From positions 220,916 to 284,915 of the forward strand of contig MKVB01000005.1 in NCBI GenBank assembly GCA_001899085.1: DNA of 64,000 nucleotides, read 5' to 3'. The notes beneath the pieces were generated by a model, which worked only from the letters and a program-made list of their open reading frames with translations, was not told where the DNA came from and ran no database searches. Of the stretch, positions 1-7,930 are shown piece after piece. The position numbers were made by a program, and so were the translations under genes. Numbering within the stretch: the first letter of the stretch is position 1; each line of letters begins with the position of its first letter. This stretch comes from Devosia sp. 66-14. Its GTDB lineage: Bacteria > Pseudomonadota > Alphaproteobacteria > Rhizobiales > Devosiaceae.

Positions 1-2
1 GG

Positions 3-401
3 GCGGTGCGGCTCACCTGGGGCGCGGTGCGTGCTGACCAGGGCCTCGTCACGCTGATGACGCTGCTGCGCGCGGTGTTCATGTGGGTGGCGATCATCGC
101 CATGCTGGGGCTGGCGCAGCGTTACCTCAACCGCGACGGGCCGGTGCTGCGCTTTCTCACCGAAGCGGTGTTCCCTTACTACATCCTGCATCAGACCCTC
201 ATCGTGGCCGTGGGGTTCTGGGTCGGCGGCCTGCTGCTGCCGGTGTGGCAGGAAGCCGGGATCATCACCGTCGCGACGGTCGTCGGCTGCGTGGTGCTGA
301 CCGAAGCGATCAAGCGCCTGCCGCCGCTGCGCCCGCTGTTCGGGCTGCCATGGCGGGCCGAAGCGATCCGGCCCGCGCGACAGGTGGCGATGGCGCGTTA
401 G
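3..401 (+). CDS. Acyltransferase family 3 protein, C-terminal part (5' end outside window)
   Basis: The reading frame is open from the window edge and ends with TAG at 399-401. The visible part has two or three hydrophobic membrane segments and the motif FPYYILHQTLIV, which is typical of the last membrane segments of acyltransferase-3 / OpgC-like membrane enzymes that O-acylate glycans or lipids. The C-terminal tail is short and basic. The gene is convergent with the CobW gene and their stop codons overlap by four bases (398-401). The substrate cannot be told from this fragment. The true start lies upstream of the window; the internal GTG at 6 is probably not the start. Confidence 0.7.
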   Translation, partial: AVRLTWGAVRADQGLVTLMTLLRAVFMWVAIIAMLGLAQRYLNRDGPVLRFLTEAVFPYYILHQTLIVAVGFWVGGLLLPVWQEAGIITVATVVGCVVLTEAIKRLPPLRPLFGLPWRAEAIRPARQVAMAR

Positions 402-1459
402 GCCGCAGCGGCGATGGCGCCCTCGAGGCTCCGGGTGATCGCCGCGTGGTCGAGCGGCGATTCCCCGATCACCACCAAAGCGGTCTGCCGCGCTTCGCCC
501 GGCTTCCACGGCCGGTCGAAATAGGCGCTGACGCGTGGGCCGACGGCCTGGATGGCAAGCCGGGCCGGAGCGCCGGGCAGCGCCGCAAAGCCCTTCAGGC
601 GCAGCACGTCGTGGGCGCGGATGGTCGCCTCGATCGTCGCCAGCAACTGATCCTTGCTGGTGACGCCGTCGAGGGTGACCGAGAACGAGTCGAAGTCGTC
701 GTGCTCGTGGCCTTCGCCGCCATGCTCCAGCTCATGGTGGCTTTCGCGACCGGCGAGATTGTCCTCGGTGGAGAGACCCATGCCCAGCAGCGCCGCGACA
801 TCGACATGGCCGTTGCGGGCGCGAACGACACCGGTGCCAGGACGCATCTCGGCCTTGAGGTGGGTCTCGATGGTGTCGAGCTCGGCATCGGTGACGAGGT
901 CGGCCTTGTTGAGGATGACCATGTCGGCAGCGATCAGCTGATCCTCGAACAGTTCGCCGAGCGGCGTTTCGTGGTCGAGCATGGCATCGGCGGAGCGCAG
1001 CGCATCCACCGCCTGTTCGTCATTGGCAAAACGGCCTTCGCTGAGGGCTGCCGCATCGGCGACGGTGACGACGCCGTCAATGGTGACCTCGGACTTGATC
1101 TCGGGCCAGTTGAAGGCGCGGATCAACGGCTGCGGCAGGGCGAGGCCGGAGGTCTCGATGACGATGTGATCGGGCCGATCCTCGCGTTCGAGCAGCGCCT
1201 GCATGGTGGGGATGAACTCGTCGGCGACGGTGCAGCAGATGCAGCCGTTCGACAGCTCGATCATATCCTCTTCGCGGCAGGTCTCGTCGCCGCAGCCGGC
1301 GAGGATTTCCTTGTCGACGCCGAGCTCGCCGAACTCGTTGATGATCAGGGCGATGCGCTTGCCCTTGGCGTGGGCGAGCAGGTGCCGGACCAACGTGGTC
1401 TTGCCGGCCCCGAGGAAGCCGGTGATGACGGTGACGGGGATCTTTTCGGTCGTGCTCAT
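398..1459 (-). CDS. cobW: CobW-type GTPase linked to cobalt/cobalamin metabolism (COG0523)
   Basis: This 353-residue G3E-family GTPase is thought to deliver a metal, here probably cobalt, for cobalamin synthesis. Seen: Walker [10 protein letters not shown] at residues 14-22, the metal-binding CxCC motif (SNGCICCTV, Cys73/75/76), NKAD about residue 180, and a His/Asp/Glu-rich stretch (HHELEHGGEGHEHDD) before the C-terminal CobW_C domain. The start at 1459 places Walker A at the usual distance and makes a 4-base overlap with cbtA; the frame stays open further upstream only because it runs antisense-like through cbtA. Its place last in cbtB-cbtA-cobW behind a B12 riboswitch favours cobalt over zinc, although COG0523 metal specificity is hard to read from sequence alone. 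Confidence 0.88.
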   Translation of the reverse strand: MSTTEKIPVTVITGFLGAGKTTLVRHLLAHAKGKRIALIINEFGELGVDKEILAGCGDETCREEDMIELSNGCICCTVADEFIPTMQALLEREDRPDHIVIETSGLALPQPLIRAFNWPEIKSEVTIDGVVTVADAAALSEGRFANDEQAVDALRSADAMLDHETPLGELFEDQLIAADMVILNKADLVTDAELDTIETHLKAEMRPGTGVVRARNGHVDVAALLGMGLSTEDNLAGRESHHELEHGGEGHEHDDFDSFSVTLDGVTSKDQLLATIEATIRAHDVLRLKGFAALPGAPARLAIQAVGPRVSAYFDRPWKPGEARQTALVVIGESPLDHAAITRSLEGAIAAAA

Positions 1460-2223
1460 GCGTGGGCACCTTTCAGGGCGAAGGCGGAAGACCTGGCGAA
1501 GCGCTCGTTGAGCCAGCCGAACAGCGGGCCGACGATCAGCCAGAACAGCGCGCCGGTGGCGAGGGTCGCCGCAGCGAAGCTGGTGGCGAGGTTGGCGGGC
1601 ACGGCGCTGGCGTGCTCGCCGGCGAGCTGCGGTGCGCCGATCACGTGCGGCGCAAGGATCAGCACGGCGGCGATGACGATGCCGGTCCAGTTGCGCAGCC
1701 TGGCGATGGCGAGCATGCCGGCGCCGGTGGCGACGGCCGTGCTGACCCACCAGACCTGGCGGGCGACGAGATCGGCGGCGGGCATGCCGGGAAGCTCCGG
1801 CGGCAGGCCGAAGGCAGGAGCGAGTTGCAGCGCCACGAAGCCGCCAATGCCCCAGATCACGCCGTTGCGGGCGGTGACCTCGATACCTGACAACACCGAG
1901 ACGGCAGCCAGCACGAAGGCGAAGCCGATGCAGCCGAGGAGGTTGGCGAGCACGGTGTAGAAGATGCGCTCGGCGCCGTCCTGCGGCGCCCAGGCGTCCT
2001 CGTCGTGCTCATGGGCAGGCGCCGCTGCCGCGTCGGAATGCGCCGGAGTGCCGGCGTCGTGGCTGTGCTCGGCGACGGCCGGCGCCTCAGGGGCGGCGTT
2101 CTCATAGACTTCGGCGGCAAGGATCAGCGGCGCGACGCGCCATTGCTGCACGGCGCTCATGGCCAAGCCGGCTGCGAGTCCGGCAAGGACCGCAGCGAAA
2201 AAGATCCGCTGGAAGAGTTTCAT
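1456..2223 (-). CDS. cbtA: Cobalt transporter subunit CbtA
   Basis: A 255-residue membrane protein of the CbtA family, which with CbtB is predicted to take up cobalt in B12-synthesising proteobacteria. Seen: an N-terminal membrane anchor (MKLFQRIFFAAVLAGLAAG), a periplasmic-type His/Asp-rich loop about residues 53-75 (HSHDAGTPAHSD, PAHEHDED) likely to bind metal, and four further hydrophobic segments, ending in FGWLNERFARSSAFALKGAHA. It lies 31 bases after cbtB and overlaps cobW by four bases, so the three genes should be co-transcribed and under the riboswitch upstream of cbtB. Function comes from family knowledge; transport has not been shown by the sequence. Confidence 0.9.
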   Translation of the reverse strand: MKLFQRIFFAAVLAGLAAGLAMSAVQQWRVAPLILAAEVYENAAPEAPAVAEHSHDAGTPAHSDAAAAPAHEHDEDAWAPQDGAERIFYTVLANLLGCIGFAFVLAAVSVLSGIEVTARNGVIWGIGGFVALQLAPAFGLPPELPGMPAADLVARQVWWVSTAVATGAGMLAIARLRNWTGIVIAAVLILAPHVIGAPQLAGEHASAVPANLATSFAAATLATGALFWLIVGPLFGWLNERFARSSAFALKGAHA

Positions 2224-2254
2224 CGATGTCTCGTTTGCTTAGAGCTGAGCTGGC

Positions 2255-2437
2255 TCAGTGGCAGGGGAAGCCGAGCGCATGGCGCGTATCGTGCGCGCCA
2301 TTGTGGATGGCCATGTCGCTGGCAAAGCCGACGCCGCCGACAAGGACGAAGCCGATAAACAATGCCAGCACACCTGCGATGAGCCGCTGCGAGACAGAAA
2401 GACGGGCGACCGACGCCGTCTGGACCTGAGTGTTCAT
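2255..2437 (-). CDS. cbtB: Cobalt transporter subunit CbtB
   Basis: A 60-residue protein with one membrane segment (about residues 20-42) and the conserved C-terminal CbtB motif HDTRHALGFPCH, whose His and Cys residues are likely metal ligands. It is first in the cbtB-cbtA-cobW operon. The ATG at 2437 has a good Shine-Dalgarno GGAGGG at 2452-2447, eight to nine bases upstream. That site lies in a hairpin arm below the cobalamin riboswitch, so translation is likely controlled by the ligand. The length matches the family. Confidence 0.92.
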   Translation of the reverse strand: MNTQVQTASVARLSVSQRLIAGVLALFIGFVLVGGVGFASDMAIHNGAHDTRHALGFPCH

Positions 2438-2445
2438 ATGCCTGC

Positions 2446-2470
2446 ACCCTCCGTGCGGATGAAAGAGGGC
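2446..2470 (-). promoter_or_regulatory. Ribosome-site-sequestering hairpin (expression platform of the B12 riboswitch)
   Basis: Minus-strand GCCCTC (2470-2465) can pair with GAGGGT (2451-2446), one G-U pair included, across a 13-base loop. The second arm contains the Shine-Dalgarno sequence of cbtB. No U-tract follows, so control is probably at translation rather than termination. The folding is inferred by eye. Confidence 0.6.
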
Positions 2471-2489
2471 TCTTCGCCCGGTTGCACGC

Positions 2490-2677
2490 TGGCAGGTCTC
2501 CTGACTCGCGGGTCACCGTGTTCTCCGGCCTTCCCAACATCCCGAGGGATGTCAGTGGCATAGTCGGAGGCACTCGCCGCTTACAGTTGCGGGGGCAGCC
2601 ACGGATTTGGTCCCTGATGGGTACGCCGCACCGTGTTCCCTTTTGATCCCCTCGCCCGAACGGGTTTGAGGAACCAA
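2490..2677 (-). ncRNA. Cobalamin (B12) riboswitch aptamer
   Basis: On the minus strand, reading toward cbtB, the conserved elements appear in order: GGTTCCTC start, an AAAGGGAA-type segment followed by ACGGTG, then CTGCCCCCGCAACTGTAAG, the segment GAGTGCCTCCGACTATGCC followed by CACTG, and the B12 box GTCAGGAGACCTGCC (2505-2491). This is the classic cobalamin aptamer. It sits directly upstream of cobalt uptake genes, which it should switch off when adenosylcobalamin is plentiful. Identification rests on the primary motifs; a covariance search was not possible here. Confidence 0.95.
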
Positions 2678-2713
2678 CGTAAGGCTATCGTTACGCCGCG
2701 AGAGGGGGCGCGG

Positions 2714-3313
2714 TCAATCTTCCGCCGCGTTGGAATCGGGGTAGCCGACGGTGATGGTATCGACGCGGGCATCGACCTTTTCGAGCAGCGGCTCGCTCGA
2801 GGAGATCTGCATGTCGCCGGAGATGGCATCGACATTGAGATCGGCCGGGTAATCGCCGACGGCGAAGCGGACGCTGACCGAACAGCCGTCGGTCGCCGCT
2901 TCGAGCTTGCCGCCGTCGAAGATAGCGGCGCCGCCATAATCCCAGAAGAAGCCATAGAGCTGGAACGGCCCGCCATTGAGCGCCTCAACCTCCTTGACCG
3001 TCAGGCCCTTCCTGAGGCCGCCCGGCGCCGTATCATCCGGCGGCACGGTGAAATAGGCGACGCGCTCGTGCTTTTCCTCGTCCCACCAGCCGAACTCGAT
3101 GGTCCTCGCGGGGTCGTTGGGAAAGATCGTGGTGGCAAGGACGGTCGAGCCCTCGGGGCCGGGCACATCGCCGGTCACCACATTGTCCTTGCCGAACGCT
3201 TCGATCAGCCGCGCCTCCGAACTGTCGGCGGCGAACGGGCCTTCGCAGGCGATATCGGCAGCCATGGCGGGGGCCGCCAGCAGCAACAAGGGGAACAGGA
3301 CCAGCGCGCGCAT
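2714..3313 (-). CDS. Secreted protein of unknown function
   Basis: A 199-residue protein with a clear Sec signal peptide (MRALVLFPLLLLAAPAMAAD, cleavage after AMA). The mature part is acidic, with two Cys residues (IACEGPF near the new N-terminus and DGCSVSV near residue 140) that could form a disulfide. It has alternating strand-like segments and no recognisable catalytic motif or lipobox. It stands alone between the B12 riboswitch region and a MarR-type gene; no operon partner is evident, as the MarR gene ends 80 bases upstream on the same strand. I do not recognise the family. Confidence 0.75.
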   Translation of the reverse strand: MRALVLFPLLLLAAPAMAADIACEGPFAADSSEARLIEAFGKDNVVTGDVPGPEGSTVLATTIFPNDPARTIEFGWWDEEKHERVAYFTVPPDDTAPGGLRKGLTVKEVEALNGGPFQLYGFFWDYGGAAIFDGGKLEAATDGCSVSVRFAVGDYPADLNVDAISGDMQISSSEPLLEKVDARVDTITVGYPDSNAAED

Positions 3314-3393
3314 GTCGACCTCCGTTGATCAGCCGATTCTAGCTGAGCCCCGTGAGTCTGGGCAGAGCTTGCGGCAGAAGCTGGGCGCCGGGA

Positions 3394-3873
3394 TCAGCCG
3401 CCCGACTGCAACTGCTCGGTCATCTGCTCCTGGATGGCGAGCACCTCTTCGATCACCTCGGTGAGCAGACGCAGTTCCTCGATGCTGCGCCGGCCCAGCG
3501 ACGCAGCGCCGGCGATGGCCATCGGGGCATAAGCCTTCTCGATGACCGCGGCGGTCGCCTCGGCGGCCTCCACCAGCACCTTGCGCCGGTCATGCGGATC
3601 GGCGCGGCGGCGAACGAAATTGCGGGCCTCCAGCCGGTCGATCAGCGAGGTGACGGCGGCCGGCGTCAGGCGGGTGGCGCGGGCGATGGCGCTGGCGGTC
3701 TGCGGGCCGCTGGTGAGAAAGCTGAGGCACAGCCGTTCGGCCGGACCGAGCTGGAACATCGCCCCCACCTCCTCGTCAAAGCGCTGCGTCGCCTCCTGCC
3801 AGCGCACGATCAACGTGCCGAGCCGCTGGACGAGTTCGGCCTTTCCGTCACTTGACGAAGTTATTTCGATCAT
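3394..3873 (-). CDS. MarR-family transcriptional regulator
   Basis: A 159-residue winged-helix regulator. The recognition helix and wing are visible in LTPAAVTSLIDRLEARNF followed by VRRRADPHDRRKVLVEA (about residues 69-103), the standard MarR signature with the basic DPxDRR wing. Flanking helices would form the dimer. It is divergent from the FAD monooxygenase gene, with 67 bases between the two starts, the usual arrangement for a MarR repressor of an oxidoreductase that handles aromatic or xenobiotic compounds. The short AT-rich shared spacer is the expected operator region. Confidence 0.88.
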   Translation of the reverse strand: MIEITSSSDGKAELVQRLGTLIVRWQEATQRFDEEVGAMFQLGPAERLCLSFLTSGPQTASAIARATRLTPAAVTSLIDRLEARNFVRRRADPHDRRKVLVEAAEATAAVIEKAYAPMAIAGAASLGRRSIEELRLLTEVIEEVLAIQEQMTEQLQSGG

Positions 3874-3904
3874 CTAATTATATGTCCATCAAATAATACG
3901 ACGT

Positions 3905-3919
3905 CCGCATGATATGCGG
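3905..3919. promoter_or_regulatory. Small perfect palindrome between marR-like and monooxygenase genes
   Basis: CCGCAT and ATGCGG face each other across GAT in the spacer between the divergent genes. It could be part of an operator for the MarR-type protein or a leader hairpin. The neighbouring AT-rich stretch (3865-3900) is the more typical MarR target, but no clean palindrome is seen there. Confidence 0.35.
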
Positions 3920-3940
3920 CGTAGCTCAGGCGAGGCAAGA

Positions 3941-5134
3941 ATGAAAGCACGCATCGGCATCGTTGGGGCAGGTTCCGCGGGGCTCGGCCTGGCCCTGGCG
4001 CTGGTCAGGCGCGGCTTCGCACCCGTGGTCTTCGAGAAGCGGACGGAACGGCAGGTGGTCGACGAGGGCATCTTCCTCACCCTCGCCCCCAACGGCCTCA
4101 ACGCACTGCGGGGGCTCGGCCTCGCGGCTGAAGCTCTGCGGCGCGGCGTCGAAACCCGCGCCATCGTACTGCACAACGAGCACGGCAAACCGCTCGGCAC
4201 GGTCGACTATGCCCGCCACGCCTCGCAGTTCGGCGCCCCCTCGGTGACGATCCGGCGCGGCGTACTGGGTGAGATCCTGCTGGCTGCAGCACGGTCGGCG
4301 GGCGTGCCGATTCATTTCGAGGCCGCGGTGAGCGCGGTGACCAATCTCGACAGCGGCGTGGCGGTGACCACGGGTGACGGCGTGACGCACAGCTTCGATG
4401 TGCTGGTGGGGGCGGATGGCCTTCGCTCCACCGTTCGCGCCCTGGTGATGCCCGGGCTGCCGGCGCCCAGTTACAACGGATTGCTGGGCAGCGGCGGTAT
4501 CGTCGACGCACCGGATGTGCCGCCGACCGACGGGCGGATGCTGATGACGTTCGGCCGACGGGCGTTCTTCGGCTACATCAAGGATGCCGGCGGGCCGGTC
4601 TACTGGTTCAACAGCTTTCCCGCCGACGAGAAGCAGGCGCAACTGATCGATCGTCAGGCGGCGCCCGGCTATTTTGCGGCGCTGCACCGGACCGACCCGG
4701 CGATCAACCGGCGGATCATCGCCGCGGCCGCAGCCGAGGTCAGCCGCATCTATCCCGACTTCGACGTGCCGAGCCTGCCTTACTGGTCCAGGGGCCGCGT
4801 CATCCTGATTGGCGATGCGGCGCATGCCGTCACCCCGCATTCGGGCCAGGGTGCCTCCATCGCGCTGGAAGACGCGCTGGTGCTGGCGGCCTGCATCGAT
4901 GCCGAGGCAACGCCCGAGGGGGCTTTCCGCCGCTTCGAGGGGCTGCGGCGCGACCGGGTGGAAGCGGCGGTGCGGCTCGGTCGGCAGGGTGGCGCGCCCA
5001 AGAAAGCACAGGGCTGGCTGGCGCGGCGGGTGCGCGACCTGATGCTGCCGCTGTTCGTGCCGCTCGGGCAGCGGGGGCAGGAACAGCTGTTCGCCTTCCG
5101 CGCCGACGATCTGCCGCTGGTCAAGCCGCGCTGA
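3941..5134 (+). CDS. FAD-dependent monooxygenase (UbiH / salicylate hydroxylase-like)
   Basis: A 397-residue class A flavoprotein monooxygenase. Seen: the dinucleotide-binding GxGxxG (GIVGAGSAGLGLALAL) at the N-terminus, the DG motif (VLVGADGLRSTVRAL) about residue 160, and the GD motif RVILIGDAAHAVTPHSGQGA about residue 285, which contacts the FAD ribose. Such enzymes hydroxylate aromatic rings with NAD(P)H and O2. The start at 3941 is preferred to 3914 because it puts the beta-alpha-beta fold at the very N-terminus and has a GAGG-type ribosome site; 3914 would fall in the palindrome. The substrate is unknown. The adjacent MarR-type gene is its likely regulator. Confidence 0.88.
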   Translation: MKARIGIVGAGSAGLGLALALVRRGFAPVVFEKRTERQVVDEGIFLTLAPNGLNALRGLGLAAEALRRGVETRAIVLHNEHGKPLGTVDYARHASQFGAPSVTIRRGVLGEILLAAARSAGVPIHFEAAVSAVTNLDSGVAVTTGDGVTHSFDVLVGADGLRSTVRALVMPGLPAPSYNGLLGSGGIVDAPDVPPTDGRMLMTFGRRAFFGYIKDAGGPVYWFNSFPADEKQAQLIDRQAAPGYFAALHRTDPAINRRIIAAAAAEVSRIYPDFDVPSLPYWSRGRVILIGDAAHAVTPHSGQGASIALEDALVLAACIDAEATPEGAFRRFEGLRRDRVEAAVRLGRQGGAPKKAQGWLARRVRDLMLPLFVPLGQRGQEQLFAFRADDLPLVKPR

Positions 5135-5199
5135 GCCTTGCCGCGGACACGGGGCCCGGCGATCAATGGCGGAAGCCAACTGATTCGCCCGGTGCCCAG

Positions 5200-5556
5200 A
5201 TGCCCTTCACCTTCCAGACGGTGATGCCGATCCTCCTGCTGATCGGCTCCAACGTGTTCATGACCATCGCCTGGTATGGACACCTGAAGTTCCCGAGCAT
5301 GGCCATGTGGGTGGCGGTGATGGCCAGCTGGGGCATCGCGCTGGTGGAATACTGGCTGGCGGTGCCGGCCAACCGCATCGGCTACGGCGCCTATACGGCG
5401 GCGGAACTCAAGACCATCCAGGAGGTGATCAGCCTCACGGTATTCGCCGGCTTTGCCGTGTTCGTCCTGGGAGAGAAGCTGACCTGGAACCATGCGGTCG
5501 GCTTCGGGCTGATCTTTGTCGGGGCCTTCTTCATCTTCCGCGGGCCACTGAAGTAG
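5200..5556 (+). CDS. DUF486 (DMT-superfamily-like) small membrane protein
   Basis: A 118-residue protein with four membrane segments. Family features are the N-terminal segment ILLLIGSNVFMTIAWYGHLK, the middle ALVEYWLAVPANRIGYG, and the final segment FGLIFVGAFFIFRGPLK. The family is widespread and its function unknown; it resembles half of a drug/metabolite transporter. It follows the monooxygenase by 65 bases on the same strand and may be co-transcribed with it, and it is convergent with the downstream GTPase gene. Confidence 0.85.
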   Translation: MPFTFQTVMPILLLIGSNVFMTIAWYGHLKFPSMAMWVAVMASWGIALVEYWLAVPANRIGYGAYTAAELKTIQEVISLTVFAGFAVFVLGEKLTWNHAVGFGLIFVGAFFIFRGPLK

Positions 5557-5575
5557 CAGCAGCGGACTTGCTCGG

Positions 5576-6772
5576 TCAGGCCTGCGGCCAGGCGGGGAAC
5601 GGATCGGGCAGATGTTCCCACTCGGACGGCGTAAAGGCCCGAGCAGGCACCAGGCAGGCGTCGAGTTCACGGCGCATGGCGGCTTCATCCATCGGGTCGC
5701 TGCCGATGAAGACCAGTTCCTGGCGACGATCGCCCCAGACGGGATCGAGATAGGCCCCCATGGCCGCCTCCCATTGCGGGTCGTCGGGCCAGCGGCGCGT
5801 CGGCACAGCCGCCCACCAGAGCCCGCGGCGGCCGGTCTGCAACAGGCGCCCCGCCTGGCTCAGTTCGCCCACATAGTGTGGTGGGGTAGCCAACCAGAAG
5901 AAGCCCTTGGCCCGGATGACCCCGGGATGCAGCCGCTCGGCGAACCGGTGGAACAGCAACGGGTTGAACGGGCGGCGCGCCCGATAGACGAAGGAGCGGA
6001 TGCCGTATTCGAGCGTCTCGGGGACATGATCGGCGAAGCCGTTCAGTTCCCTGAACCACAGCGGGTGCTGCTCGGCCCGCTCGAAGTCGAAGCGGCCAGT
6101 GCCCAGCACCGCGTCGATACCGACCCTGCTGAAGTCGGCTTCGATGATGCGCGCGCCGGCATTGAGCGACCGGATGATCCGGCGGGCCGCCGCCAACGCT
6201 GACGCCGTGGCGATCGACACCTTGTTGAGCACGATGACGTCGGCGAACTCGATCTGGTCGGTGAGCAGGTGCACCAGCCGACGCTCATCGTCCGGCCCGA
6301 GGGTTTCGCCATGCGCGGCGAGAGCATCGATGGAACCGAACTGCGCGGCGAGATTGGCGGCGTCGACCACGGTGACCATGGTGTCGAGGTCGGTGATATC
6401 GCTGAGGCTATCGCCCGCCGCGTCGCGGAACTCGAAGGTGGCGGCAACCGGCAGTGGCTCTGATATGCCGGTCGACTCGATGAGCAGATAGTCGAAGCGC
6501 CCGGCCTCGGCGAGCTTGCGCACCTCAGCAAGCAGATCGCCGCGCAGCGTGCAGCAGATGCAGCCGTTCGACATCTCGACCAGTTGCTCGTCGGCGCGCG
6601 ACAACTTCGCGCCGCCCTCGCGCACCAGCGCGGCGTCGATGTTCACCTCGCTCATGTCGTTGACGATGACGGCGACGCGGCGGCCGTCGCGATTGTTGAG
6701 GATGTGGTTGAGCAGCGTGGTCTTGCCGGCGCCGAGGAACCCGGAGAGCACGGTGACGGGGAGGCGTTTCAT
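5576..6772 (-). CDS. Zinc-associated COG0523 GTPase (ZagA/ZigA/YciC-like metallochaperone)
   Basis: A 398-residue G3E GTPase with Walker [10 protein letters not shown] (residues 11-19), the CxCC metal motif (SNGCICCTL, Cys71/73/74), NKVS in place of the usual NKxD (about residue 183), and a C-terminal CobW_C domain ending in a Trp-rich segment. Unlike the CobW at 398-1459 it has no His-rich insert. It lies downstream of znuA on the same strand, 109 bases away and beside znuCB-zur, so it is probably a zinc-starvation GTPase that passes zinc to client enzymes. The metal assignment rests on gene context. Confidence 0.85.
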   Translation of the reverse strand: MKRLPVTVLSGFLGAGKTTLLNHILNNRDGRRVAVIVNDMSEVNIDAALVREGGAKLSRADEQLVEMSNGCICCTLRGDLLAEVRKLAEAGRFDYLLIESTGISEPLPVAATFEFRDAAGDSLSDITDLDTMVTVVDAANLAAQFGSIDALAAHGETLGPDDERRLVHLLTDQIEFADVIVLNKVSIATASALAAARRIIRSLNAGARIIEADFSRVGIDAVLGTGRFDFERAEQHPLWFRELNGFADHVPETLEYGIRSFVYRARRPFNPLLFHRFAERLHPGVIRAKGFFWLATPPHYVGELSQAGRLLQTGRRGLWWAAVPTRRWPDDPQWEAAMGAYLDPVWGDRRQELVFIGSDPMDEAAMRRELDACLVPARAFTPSEWEHLPDPFPAWPQA

Positions 6773-6852
6773 GACGTTGCTCCGTGGCTGATCCGGGCGA
6801 GCGCCGGCGCGCGCTGGTCGGGAGCGCGTTGTCGGCTGGTGCAGAAGGTGGC

Positions 6853-6874
6853 GGGGCCGCTGCAGAGCGGCCCC
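6853..6874 (-). terminator. Intercistronic hairpin between znuA and the zinc GTPase gene
   Basis: A perfect 9-bp stem, GGGGCCGCT and AGCGGCCCC around a GCAG loop, begins eight bases beyond the znuA stop codon. No U-tract follows, so it looks more like an mRNA-stabilising or attenuating hairpin than a full terminator. It could make znuA expression exceed that of the GTPase gene. Confidence 0.5.
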
Positions 6875-6881
6875 GGCGGGG

Positions 6882-7820
6882 TCACTGCGCGAGGCAGGCC
6901 TTGAGGCTCGCGGCGAGGTTTTCGATCAGCTGGCGATAAAGGCCGGGACCTTCGTCGAGGTTGGCACCTTCGGGGTCGAGGACGCCCTGCCTGGCCGTGG
7001 TGCCCTCGGTGAGCACGTTGACGATGCGCGGTTCGAACACCGGCTCGGCGAAGACGCAGGCGGCGTCGAGGGTCTTCAGCTTGGCGCGGATCTCGTTGAT
7101 GCGATCGGCGCCGGGCGCGATCTCGGGGCTGAGAGTGACAGAGCCCGCGACGTTGAGCCCGAAGCGCTTCTCGAAATACTGGTAGGCGTCGTGGAAGACG
7201 ACAAACGGTCGGTCCTTGATCGGGGCGAGGCTGGCTTCGGTTTCGGCGATCAGGGCGTCGAGGTCGGCGGTCTCCCTTGCGGCATTGGCGCGGTAAATGT
7301 CGGCGTGCTCGGGATCGGCAGCGACCAGGCTGTCGGCGATGGTGGCGACCATCACCTTGGCGTTGGCGGGGTCGAGGAAGAAATGCAGGTCCTGCTCCTC
7401 GCCATGTGCGTGCCCGTGGGCATCATCGGCCGGCGCCTCGTCGCCGTCGTTGTGGTGCTCGAAGGTGCCGGTTTCGCGCGGCGGCAGCAGTTCGATGCCG
7501 GGGGACTTGCTCAGTTCGACGATGGTGGCGCCGGGGGCAAGGGTGTTGATGGAATCCTGCAGGAACAGCTCGAGGCCATGCCCGGTCCAAAACACCAGCT
7601 TGGCCGATTGCAGGGCCTGCGCATCGGAGGGCTTCAGGCTGTAACTGTGGGGCGAGGCAGCGCCCTTGACGATGAGGGCGGGGGTTCCGAGATCTCCCAT
7701 CACCGCGGCCACCAGCGAATGCAGCGGCTTGATGGTGGCGACCACGCTCGGCACCTCGGCAAGCGCCACGCTGGACCAGCTGAGCGCTGCCGCGAGCGCC
7801 AGGAAGAACGGTTTCTGCAT
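6882..7820 (-). CDS. znuA: Zinc ABC transporter substrate-binding protein ZnuA
   Basis: A 312-residue periplasmic metal-binding protein (cluster A-I). It has a signal peptide ([21 protein letters not shown]). Metal-ligand regions are [16 protein letters not shown], the His/Asp-rich loop about residues 120-145 ([20 protein letters not shown]), [11 protein letters not shown], and [17 protein letters not shown]. The His-rich loop distinguishes zinc-type ZnuA from manganese relatives. It is divergent from znuC-znuB-zur across a 110-base spacer with two Zur-box-like palindromes and would bring zinc to ZnuB under starvation. Confidence 0.94.
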   Translation of the reverse strand: MQKPFFLALAAALSWSSVALAEVPSVVATIKPLHSLVAAVMGDLGTPALIVKGAASPHSYSLKPSDAQALQSAKLVFWTGHGLELFLQDSINTLAPGATIVELSKSPGIELLPPRETGTFEHHNDGDEAPADDAHGHAHGEEQDLHFFLDPANAKVMVATIADSLVAADPEHADIYRANAARETADLDALIAETEASLAPIKDRPFVVFHDAYQYFEKRFGLNVAGSVTLSPEIAPGADRINEIRAKLKTLDAACVFAEPVFEPRIVNVLTEGTTARQGVLDPEGANLDEGPGLYRQLIENLAASLKACLAQ

Positions 7821-7856
7821 CGGAAGACCCCTGTTTGAAACACAGCTCGATTGCGC

Positions 7857-7874
7857 GATATGTTATGACATTAC
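7857..7874. promoter_or_regulatory. Zur-box-like palindrome 1 (znuA/znuC divergent promoter)
   Basis: GATATGTTATGACATTAC matches its own reverse complement at 14 of 18 positions and resembles Fur/Zur-type boxes of alphaproteobacteria (ATGTnATnACAT core). It lies 37 bases from the znuA start. Binding by the Zur protein encoded downstream is an inference. Confidence 0.7.
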
Positions 7875-7885
7875 GCTATCGATGT

Positions 7886-7903
7886 GTTACGCTATAACGT
7901 AAT
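7886..7903. promoter_or_regulatory. Zur-box-like palindrome 2 (znuA/znuC divergent promoter)
   Basis: GTTACGCTATAACGTAAT matches its reverse complement at 14 of 18 positions and is spaced 29 bases centre to centre from the first box. It is nearer znuC (start 7931). Two boxes in one divergent spacer could repress each direction separately. Confidence 0.65.
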
Positions 7904-7930
7904 GGTAGAACGTCAGCAAGAGACGGAATC

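Noticed and set aside
83-1960. A 625-codon forward frame across cobW and cbtA
   Set aside because: It lies antisense to two clear family members, has Arg/Gly/Asp-biased composition and no domain; high GC keeps shadow frames open.
3915-3940. A GTAGCTCAGG stretch resembling the D-arm of a tRNA
   Set aside because: There is no acceptor stem, anticodon arm or T-arm around it; it is the leader of the monooxygenase gene.
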